22,748 nt of DNA from a virus: IMG/VR virus record IMGVR_UViG_3300006920_000270, positions 1 through 22,748 of that record. One strand, given 5' to 3'. This document shows, in pieces, positions 9,099 through 14,367 of the stretch. Position 1 is the stretch's first letter. The number at the start of each line of letters is the position of its first letter. The notes beneath the pieces were generated by a model. It did not search any database and was not told where the DNA came from. It worked only from the letters and a program-made list of their open reading frames with translations. The position numbers and the translations under genes were made by a program.

Positions 9099-9364
9099 TG
9101 TCTCTGGTCAAATCTATCTTAAAAAGCATTGAGTTGTATCTCGCCTTGAGGAACAAACTTGCGTTTTTTGAAATCACAGAAAAGCATAATAAACAGAAAA
9201 ATGAATTTATCGAAGAAATTGAAAAGCTACGCGCTATTGGCGACAATGAGTCCAATGATCGCGCTGACTTCTTGCGGGGGCAGCTCCTCACCGAAAACAA
9301 GCAGTTTAAACATATATCAGCCGTCTTCCTTGAAGCTCAAGGCGGGTCAGTCGATTCAGACTGA
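9098..9364 (+). CDS. Small helical protein, candidate inner partner of a spanin-like pair
   Basis: This 88-aa protein starts at a TAATG overlap with the preceding gene. Residues 1-25 are an amphipathic, Leu/Ile-rich segment (MSLVKSILKSIELYLAL). Residues 26-50 form a charged, coiled-coil-like helix, and a second charged helix follows. A different-frame lipoprotein gene overlaps its last two thirds, the arrangement typical of Rz/Rz1 lysis pairs, where an inner-membrane coiled-coil protein overlaps an outer-membrane lipoprotein. The weak point is the N-terminus, which carries charges and is not a clean transmembrane helix. It could be a membrane-surface anchor, or the overlap may have nothing to do with lysis. 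I consider the coding call good and the function tentative. Confidence 0.65.
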   Translation: MSLVKSILKSIELYLALRNKLAFFEITEKHNKQKNEFIEEIEKLRAIGDNESNDRADFLRGQLLTENKQFKHISAVFLEAQGGSVDSD

Positions 9365-9452
9365 GGAAGGGATTTACACTCCCCAAACTAACGAAGTTTG
9401 GCATTCAGACGCTCGTTATAGGAAGTTAGAGCGCGAAGTTTACAATCAATAA
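9201..9452 (+). CDS. Lipoprotein, candidate outer partner (o-spanin-like) overlapping the upstream gene
   Basis: Read from the ATG at 9201, this is an 83-aa protein with a textbook lipoprotein signal: a basic start (MNLSKKLKSY), a hydrophobic stretch and the lipobox LTSC with Cys25, followed by GGSSS. A TTG at 9159 in the same frame would add 14 residues and spoil the signal length, so I prefer 9201. The mature part is about 59 residues: a Ser/Pro-rich flexible start, then a short polar tail. The frame overlaps the 88-aa helical protein from 9201 to 9364 in a different phase. Small size, lipobox and nested position are what one expects of an Rz1-like outer-membrane spanin. Its stop is immediately followed by the stop of the convergent PEP-CTERM-like gene. 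Confidence 0.65.
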   Translation: MNLSKKLKSYALLATMSPMIALTSCGGSSSPKTSSLNIYQPSSLKLKAGQSIQTEEGIYTPQTNEVWHSDARYRKLEREVYNQ

Positions 9453-10187
9453 TTAGCGCTTCCTTCTGAATAGAGGTAGTAAAGCTACAGTTAAAAATAG
9501 TAAAGAATTAGCTTCTGGCACTACTGGTAACGTAGTGCCATTACCTTGAACAAGAGAATTAGGAACAGCTTCATCAAACACAAAATTATCCATCCCAAAA
9601 CAAAAGCCTGAATTACCGCACTCAGGACAGCTTGAATTTCCAGTGTGAGTTCCTGATACACCCCTATCAAAAATAACTACTTTATCGACATTATTAAAAG
9701 AGCTGGGCAGGAAAACATCTCTAGTGCTTGCTGCGCCCCAATCTACACTGGGTAAAGCGTATATTTCGGTAACAGAAGAACCATTTAAGTAGCCTTGAAT
9801 TCCAATATTCTCTTCATTTGTAGCTGGTTGCCCACCAACAGAAGTATTCGAAGTTATCTGAAAATACTGTAAATCGAAAGGGTTGTTATTTTGAAGAGAG
9901 ATCTCTATAGCAGAGATTGCAGTCCAATGACCGTGAATGACATCATTCCCCACATCATAATAATCACCTACAGTCTGAAAACTCCAATCTTCGGTAGGTG
10001 AAACATATTCAAGAATAACGGATTGTTCTTGATAGCTAATGACCCCATAATTTTGAGAAGTTGTAGTTGTGATGATAGTGCCACCTGATTCTAAGTCTGC
10101 CGTCCCACCTGTAAAGGTGACGATAGCTGCTTTGCAAAAACAACATAAAACAAATAGTGACAATAATAAAGGTGTTAATTTTTTCAT
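9453..10187 (-). CDS. Secreted protein with PEP-CTERM-like sorting signal
   Basis: This 244-aa protein has a Sec signal peptide (MKKLTPLLLSLFVLCCF, probable cleavage near Ala20-Ala21). The body is Ser/Thr/Asn rich and beta-rich. The C-terminus is tripartite: VVPEAN, then the hydrophobic SLLFLTVALLPLF, then RRKR at the very end. This matches PEP-CTERM sorting signals, which are processed by exosortases in Gram-negative hosts; the motif here is PEA rather than PEP. The stretch FGMDNFVFDEA just before the signal also resembles the IDNV-type ending of many PEP-CTERM proteins. Near residues 185-196 are four cysteines (SSCPECGNSGFCFG). It starts at an ATGA overlap with the small TM protein upstream. 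Probable destination is the host cell surface; the role is unknown, with surface masking or lysis-time functions as guesses. Confidence 0.8.
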   Translation of the reverse strand: MKKLTPLLLSLFVLCCFCKAAIVTFTGGTADLESGGTIITTTTSQNYGVISYQEQSVILEYVSPTEDWSFQTVGDYYDVGNDVIHGHWTAISAIEISLQNNNPFDLQYFQITSNTSVGGQPATNEENIGIQGYLNGSSVTEIYALPSVDWGAASTRDVFLPSSFNNVDKVVIFDRGVSGTHTGNSSCPECGNSGFCFGMDNFVFDEAVPNSLVQGNGTTLPVVPEANSLLFLTVALLPLFRRKR

Positions 10188-10378
10188 TTTTTAAGTTTTT
10201 TAAGTAAGTAATTTTTGAGTTTTGACAATCTCCCAGTGACTTTGTTAAGTAATCTACTTAACTTGCTATCTTCTGGCGCGAAAAACGCAAGTGTCCCAAC
10301 TATGCCCATTACCGCGATTACAAATTCAGGCAGCGAGGACATATAAGGCGCTAAAATTTTGTCGAATATTTCTTCCAT
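10184..10378 (-). CDS. Small single-TM protein, holin-like candidate
   Basis: This 64-aa protein has an acidic N-terminus (MEEIFDKILAPYMSSLPEF), one transmembrane helix (about residues 18-35, FVIAVMGIVGTLAFFA) and a strongly basic amphipathic tail ending KNYLLKKLKK. Size, one membrane helix and a charged tail fit a small class of holins, but many unrelated phage membrane proteins look the same. It sits between the acidic 249-aa protein (2-base gap) and the PEP-CTERM-like gene (4-base ATGA overlap), so the three are probably one transcript. The spanin-like pair nearby on the opposite strand makes a lysis role reasonable, but no endolysin is present to confirm a cassette. Confidence 0.7.
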   Translation of the reverse strand: MEEIFDKILAPYMSSLPEFVIAVMGIVGTLAFFAPEDSKLSRLLNKVTGRLSKLKNYLLKKLKK

Positions 10379-10380
10379 GA

Positions 10381-11130
10381 TTAATAATCAGATAGTTTCG
10401 GGGGATTGGTAGGAGGCTCATTGGAATTAATTTTGAGATCCTCCCTTGCTTCAAGTAATTCCTTGTCTCTTTTTATTCTCTCCTCTTCAGCAAGCTCATC
10501 TTTTTCTTCGCCCTCCTCAGAAGAGGGGTTAGACCCTTTTATGTCACCATACCCTTTTTCAGCGTATTCTCTAATGCCTTCGAAGGTTGAAATGCCTAAA
10601 ACTGACTCAGTAAACCTATTGAATTTGGAAAATGCCCCATATTCTTGCTCTGTAACAACAGCTATCTCTATACCTTCCGTTTTCGCTGCTTTGGCTTGGA
10701 AATAGGTTCCGCTTGCAATCGTCATTAGCCCAGCAGTTCCCATTGCTGCCATTTTTTGAGTTGTAGCAGCTATAACTCCAACCCCTACCGTGACGTTTTT
10801 TGATTTTTTCGTTAGCCTCTTATTATTTTTATCTGTTTCTATAAGCTTTTCCAAGTTAGAATCATCTGAAGATTCACCTTTGACTTCTGAGTTTTCTTCC
10901 TGCTCTTCAGGGGGCGATTCAACTTCTTCTTCTGTGTCCTCTACTATCTCAACCCCACAATCCTCACAAACACACTTTTGATCATCTAAATGCTTGACCC
11001 TTTGCAGCAACGTCCAAGCCGTCTCTCGCGCATACCTGTCAAGATCGGAGATGACCTCGCTATCATCTGGGTTACAGTATTTTAAAGCGAAAGCCTCGGC
11101 TTCTTCAAGATTTTTATCTGTTTCCCCCAT
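10381..11130 (-). CDS. Acidic hypothetical protein with central hydrophobic segment
   Basis: The 249-aa protein is not a family I know. Order of parts: a helical N-terminus (1-50), a cysteine cluster (CVCEDCG, near residue 53), a very acidic low-complexity linker (60-95, Glu/Asp/Ser), a Lys-rich patch, then a hydrophobic Gly/Ala/Thr-rich stretch (about 112-148, including VTVGVGVIAATTQKMAAMG), a polar domain, and a charged Glu/Lys-rich helical tail ending in a Pro-rich segment. The hydrophobic stretch could cross or sit on a membrane. The gene leads a three-gene minus-strand unit and starts next to one arm of the inverted repeat that it shares with the divergent gene at 11207. Confidence 0.7.
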   Translation of the reverse strand: MGETDKNLEEAEAFALKYCNPDDSEVISDLDRYARETAWTLLQRVKHLDDQKCVCEDCGVEIVEDTEEEVESPPEEQEENSEVKGESSDDSNLEKLIETDKNNKRLTKKSKNVTVGVGVIAATTQKMAAMGTAGLMTIASGTYFQAKAAKTEGIEIAVVTEQEYGAFSKFNRFTESVLGISTFEGIREYAEKGYGDIKGSNPSSEEGEEKDELAEEERIKRDKELLEAREDLKINSNEPPTNPPKLSDY

Positions 11131-11206
11131 TTGATTTTAATTACACCTAAATCAAATTTTTTGAAATATTTTAATATTAATTAAAATAAATTGTGTAATT
11201 AAATCT
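11131..11206. promoter_or_regulatory. AT-rich divergent promoter region
   Basis: This 76-base gap lies between two diverging start codons and is more than 80 percent A+T. A TGTAAT hexamer lies 7 bases before the plus-strand ATG and 9 bases before the minus-strand ATG, as part of the inverted repeat listed separately. On the minus strand AGGTG precedes the start by more than 10 bases, too far for a good Shine-Dalgarno. The plus-strand gene has none. No -35 hexamer is convincing on either side. Confidence 0.45.
11133..11205. repeat. Inverted repeat with arms next to both divergent start codons
   Basis: The right arm GTGTAATTAAA (11193-11203) is the exact reverse complement of TTTAATTACAC (11136-11146). 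The match extends to GAT/ATC on the outside if one extra T in the left arm is allowed. The loop is 46 bases, too long for a simple terminator. Each arm lies within a few bases of a start codon, so it reads as the same motif placed before each gene. It may be a paired operator or a shared core promoter. A close copy (GTGTAATATTAAAC) precedes the gpL-like start at 8177. Confidence 0.6.
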
Positions 11207-11521
11207 ATGGATCATTGGACAATTATCTCATCCGTAGTGTCAGCATTATTCGGGGGAGCTTTGTGGAAATATATGAGTCAAAGACTAAGTGCCGAACATC
11301 AGATAAAAAAATTAGACTACCAAACAGAAGGAGTCCTGCTCAGTAATCTAATTGATAGGGTAAGTAAGCTAGAAGCCCTACTTATCAGCTCTTCTGAAGA
11401 AAAAGAAGCTATGAGGGTTCAAATAAGTGAACTGACCATCCAAGTCACAGAATTAAAAGTCGAAATTAAATTTTTAAGGGAAGAAAATCAAAGACTTAGA
11501 GATGAGAGTCAAACTAAGTAG
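11207..11521 (+). CDS. Small membrane protein with N-terminal TM and long coiled coil
   Basis: The 104-aa protein has a short N-terminal transmembrane helix (about residues 5-22, TIISSVVSALFGGALW) followed by a basic turn (KYMSQR). About 70 residues of Leu/Ile-spaced coiled coil follow, from residue 30 to the end. This TM plus coiled-coil plan is shared by inner-membrane spanins and by a frequent class of small phage membrane proteins of unknown role. It stands alone on the plus strand between two minus-strand genes, and its last 13 bases overlap the end of the convergent gene at 11509. There is no Shine-Dalgarno; a TGTAAT hexamer 7 bases upstream may be a -10 element giving a leaderless transcript. 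Confidence 0.7.
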   Translation: MDHWTIISSVVSALFGGALWKYMSQRLSAEHQIKKLDYQTEGVLLSNLIDRVSKLEALLISSSEEKEAMRVQISELTIQVTELKVEIKFLREENQRLRDESQTK

Positions 11522-11964
11522 CAATTGTATAAAGGTTGATTACCTTGCTTAAAATCATTTGCATAAATATGAACAGATTGAGGACTCTTATTAGGTCTGC
11601 GAATCACTCCAGATAGGTAGTCTTTACCCTTTTTGCTTTTCTTGATCCAAAAAGCGCCAGCCTCCTCCCTTTCTGAGTTGTTAGAGATTTTATAACAAAT
11701 TCGATCAGGTTGATTTTTGTCCTCTGAACGGTTTTTGAAGATGTGAAAGCACTCAGGCTTATCGTCTTCAATCATGACAGAACCAGACAAATAATTATTG
11801 CCTAATACATCTTTTTTGATCCAAAATCCACCAACTCTCTTTTTACTCCAATCACTGGAAGAGTCCTTCCGTTGCTTTAATGAAGTCTGATTTGTGTTGA
11901 GATGGGACACGTTGGTACTGGCGCTTGAATCTTCTGTAGTTCCTTCTTGATGTCGGGTCTTCAT
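11509..11964 (-). CDS. Protein with two tandem DUF736-like repeats
   Basis: This 151-aa protein has a Ser/Thr/Gln-rich, probably disordered N-terminus (about 1-42), then two copies of a roughly 50-residue unit. The first begins GGFWIKKDVLGNNYLSGSV and the second GAFWIKKSKKGKDYLSGVI. Each continues to an F/VHI motif, then a QP pair, then a Cys-Tyr-containing end (ICYKI, NCYLV). The pattern FWIKK-x-G-x-YLSG is like DUF736-type small phage proteins, which usually carry one copy; I make the family link from memory and hold it loosely. A promoter-like sequence lies just upstream. The 3' end overlaps the convergent coiled-coil gene by 13 bases. Function unknown. Confidence 0.7.
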   Translation of the reverse strand: MKTRHQEGTTEDSSASTNVSHLNTNQTSLKQRKDSSSDWSKKRVGGFWIKKDVLGNNYLSGSVMIEDDKPECFHIFKNRSEDKNQPDRICYKISNNSEREEAGAFWIKKSKKGKDYLSGVIRRPNKSPQSVHIYANDFKQGNQPLYNCYLV

Positions 11965-11970
11965 TGACTA

Positions 11971-11999
11971 ATGATAATGCTTTTCTAATTTTTTTGCAA
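11971..11999 (-). promoter_or_regulatory. Predicted promoter of the tandem-repeat gene, possibly leaderless
   Basis: On the minus strand TTGCAA (11994-11999) and TATCAT (11971-11976) are separated by exactly 17 bases, which fits sigma-70-type -35 and -10 elements (4/6 and 5/6 to consensus). Only six bases separate the -10 hexamer from the ATG at 11964, so transcription would begin at or next to the start codon. Confidence 0.45.
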
Positions 12000-12009
12000 G
12001 TTTTTCCGC

Positions 12010-12471
12010 TCATAATTTTGCTATGTAACATTCTGAGGTTTTTATGAAACCTAATTTTTTGTAAAGTTTTTTTACCTTGTCTTTTTTTGGAGATTTTTCC
12101 GAAATGCCCATAGATATGTATTCGAAACCGTTATTTTTAGCAAATTTTATTGCCGTAGCAAACAGTTTGTAACCTGCCTTGGGGTTAGCTGACAACCAAA
12201 CATATTCAGAAAAAATCTCTTGTCCATGTTTTGGGCTTTTATCTTTAATAAAAATTATCACAGCATCATATTTACCCAAATTATTTAGGTTAGCCCACAC
12301 AAACACATTAAAAGCTAACATTCTATCATGCCCAAAAGCTTTTTTTATTGCGTCTCCATTATTGGGTACTAGGTAATAATAATTATTAGACTCCTCGTTG
12401 AGGTCTAGATAACTAGAAACGTTATCTACAACCTTGCAAAATTCATCCGCGCTAACTATTCTTTTGATCAT
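12010..12471 (-). CDS. GNAT-family N-acetyltransferase
   Basis: The 153-aa length and layout fit a single GNAT domain. The most diagnostic part is the second half: a beta strand (EYVWLSANP), the pyrophosphate-binding loop region (NPKAGYKL, a variant of Q/RxxGxG/A), helix AIKFAKNNGF, strand YISMGIS, and the closing VKKLYKKLGFIKTSE typical of the acetyl-CoA-binding C-terminus. The substrate cannot be read from the sequence. In phages such enzymes may modify capsid, tail or host proteins, or small molecules. The ATG overlaps the stop of the upstream gene by 4 bases (ATGA), placing it last in the glycosyltransferase operon. Confidence 0.75.
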   Translation of the reverse strand: MIKRIVSADEFCKVVDNVSSYLDLNEESNNYYYLVPNNGDAIKKAFGHDRMLAFNVFVWANLNNLGKYDAVIIFIKDKSPKHGQEIFSEYVWLSANPKAGYKLFATAIKFAKNNGFEYISMGISEKSPKKDKVKKLYKKLGFIKTSECYIAKL

Positions 12472-13250
12472 TTGTGTAAAAGCCCAATAAGCTTACGGAT
12501 CTCTTTACTTGGAATATCTTTCCAAGACTTCCATTTTGCAACGTCCTCATTTTTGTAAGTTTCATCCTTCCAAAACACCTTCAGCATTTCAATAAAATCT
12601 TCAAATGAGGATACACCCTTTTTAGACAGCAAAGTTTTTTGTAAAAGGCCAATAGGTGTGGTGGCTGCTGCCTCCACAGATTCCACAGAGATGCTATTAT
12701 TAGCCCCCTTCGACTTATCGATCTCATCTGCACCCACGATATGGATGTTCAAGAAGTTACGAACGCAGCGAACAAAAGCTCTATTGCAAGCTATCGTCTC
12801 CAAGAATTTCGAAGCAAATGAATCTGTATTATCTAATGTGGCGTTAGCTACGTCTTGATAGGCTACCCGCTCTTTTCCGCTCTCATAATTAGCAGACCAA
12901 AGAATTTCGCAAGAAGCAACAACGTAACTCTCAGATACATTGTCAACCTCAAATGACACATTCTCAAAACCCCTAAGTCGAGCGAGTTCTTTAATACCTC
13001 CAAGCATGATGAGTAACTGATTGTCAGCTAAACCTTCAGAAGAATCTGGTACAGGCTTGTTCCTGTAATTAAACCAATCTCGATTCGGGTAAAGAAACTC
13101 AGGTTTGATCATAGCTCGCCAATTTACCGAACCATCTTCATTAAAGATGTAATCAACATTCTCTAGGAGACCATGCTCATCCCTCTTGTAAAGATCGGGT
13201 CCGAATAGTTTTTTCTTGGTGGCTTTCTTAGCTGCTTTTTTCTTGCTCAT
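12468..13250 (-). CDS. Candidate single-strand annealing / recombination protein
   Basis: I choose the ATG at 13250 (product 260 aa, beginning MSKKKAAKKATKKK). The in-frame ATG at 13316 would add 22 residues that lie wholly inside the upstream gene. A Lys/Ala-rich basic start is followed by a globular domain: VNWRAMIKPEFLYPNRDW, then GGIKELARLRGFENVSFEV, then SYVVASCEILW, then a helix ending CNRAFVRCVRNFLNI and VGADEI. The sequence of beta hairpin, helix, and an NRAFVRxVRN helix ending in an acidic site resembles Rad52-like annealing proteins and related phage recombinases. The C-terminal 60 residues are Lys/Trp rich. The match is by pattern only, so I offer the role as a hypothesis. It lies four genes after the putative ssDNA-binding protein in the same operon. 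Confidence 0.7.
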   Translation of the reverse strand: MSKKKAAKKATKKKLFGPDLYKRDEHGLLENVDYIFNEDGSVNWRAMIKPEFLYPNRDWFNYRNKPVPDSSEGLADNQLLIMLGGIKELARLRGFENVSFEVDNVSESYVVASCEILWSANYESGKERVAYQDVANATLDNTDSFASKFLETIACNRAFVRCVRNFLNIHIVGADEIDKSKGANNSISVESVEAAATTPIGLLQKTLLSKKGVSSFEDFIEMLKVFWKDETYKNEDVAKWKSWKDIPSKEIRKLIGLLHK

Positions 13251-14367
13251 AAATATAGAAGTGTTTGGACTCTTCCCAGTATTCAGGAGTATCCAACACT
13301 TTATCGCAGGAGTCAAGCCCTTTTTTGTAATGAGCGTAACTCATGTAGACCTTATCCCCTTCAATAAGTTTTTTGTTTGTTAAAAACTTGGCATTTTTAG
13401 AACACTCTACCCTATCCTTGTCATCATCTTTAAGATGAACTTGACAATCAAAATATCTATTCCTTAATTCAGGCAAGTCCTCTTCTTTTTTAGATAGCAA
13501 AATAAAATCAATATTTAACTTCTTCAAAGCCTCAAAATACTCTTCAGGGATCGTATCATCTTTATCTTGGATTGTGTATATAATCCTTTTTATGTTATCT
13601 TTATATTGAAGTAACATGTTTACCTGTACTAACTGATCTGTCAGTAATACTACTTCGTGATTAGAGAAATAGTAAAGTAGAGGCTCTTCCTCCACTCCAT
13701 AATCAATACGAACAAAAATGCTTTTTGGTAAGCCTTCCACTATTGAAGTGGGTATAACCTCTACAATTTTTTGATAATAAGAATCGCCAATATTTAATGT
13801 TTTAAAATTAAAGGTTAAATGGGATAACCCACAAAACTCTAATATTTTTTCGCAAATTAACTCTGGTTTAATCGAATCTATTTGTTTTTGTGGATCATGA
13901 CTAGAAAAACATGGTTTACAACTCCAATCTGGCTCTAGACAAACTTTATTTTTAAAGCTACCCCAAAAAGGCTTTGTGTTGCTTGCATAATTGCTGCCAT
14001 ACAAGGTGATAGTTTTTACATCTTGAGAACTGGCATACTGAGATAAATAACTATCAGGGCCAATATAAAGCATACTTTTTGAGACTATGTAAGCTTCATT
14101 TTTAAAGCTACAACTCAAATGCCTATTTGCTCCAACAATTGGATTTTCACCTCCGATTTGGTATATTTTAATATTATGATCTCTTAAAGTCTTACCTATA
14201 AGCTGGAAGATTGTAGAGTAATGTTTATAAATTTTAGATTGATTTTGATCGCCATCAAAAAATACTATAAACTTTTCATCCAAGCATGGAAAGAAATGTT
14301 GTTGGACATCTGGCCTAGAGGCTTTTACACCTAAACTCTTTGAGTATTCATGAAGTAAGTGAGACAT
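13228..14367 (-). CDS. GT9-like (heptosyltransferase-type) glycosyltransferase, lacking the first half-domain
   Basis: This 379-aa protein begins MSHLLHEYSKSLGVKASRP, which in GT9 enzymes is the middle of the protein, after the N-terminal Rossmann half. The sugar-nucleotide-binding half follows: a strand (KFIVFFDGD), ILE/QIGGE near 70-74, and the family motif YIGPDSYLSQYA at 101-112, then TLYGS and a Cys pair at CKPC (150-153). The last 200 residues are less conserved and may be a separate domain. The missing N-terminal half appears at the C-terminus of the upstream protein, whose TAA overlaps this ATG by one base (TAATG). The two products may therefore act as one enzyme. Probable role: glycosylation of phage or host surface molecules. 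Confidence 0.75.
   Translation of the reverse strand: MSHLLHEYSKSLGVKASRPDVQQHFFPCLDEKFIVFFDGDQNQSKIYKHYSTIFQLIGKTLRDHNIKIYQIGGENPIVGANRHLSCSFKNEAYIVSKSMLYIGPDSYLSQYASSQDVKTITLYGSNYASNTKPFWGSFKNKVCLEPDWSCKPCFSSHDPQKQIDSIKPELICEKILEFCGLSHLTFNFKTLNIGDSYYQKIVEVIPTSIVEGLPKSIFVRIDYGVEEEPLLYYFSNHEVVLLTDQLVQVNMLLQYKDNIKRIIYTIQDKDDTIPEEYFEALKKLNIDFILLSKKEEDLPELRNRYFDCQVHLKDDDKDRVECSKNAKFLTNKKLIEGDKVYMSYAHYKKGLDSCDKVLDTPEYWEESKHFYIYEQEKSS

Noticed and set aside
9159-9200. TTG start for the lipoprotein gene
   Set aside because: It would lengthen the n-region to about 25 polar residues before the hydrophobic part; the ATG at 9201 gives a standard lipoprotein signal.
9419-9463. Hairpin (AGGAAG with CTTCCT) over the convergent stop codons as a bidirectional terminator
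   Set aside because: Only six base pairs match, the loop is more than 30 bases and no T-tract follows on either strand.
10406-10705. Plus-strand Ser-rich ORF
   Set aside because: It is the antisense of the Glu/Ser-rich acidic linker of the minus-strand gene; its low complexity explains the open frame.
13251-13316. Upstream in-frame ATG for the candidate annealing protein
   Set aside because: The added residues lie entirely within the preceding gene and look like a shadow translation; the basic start at 13250 is more natural.
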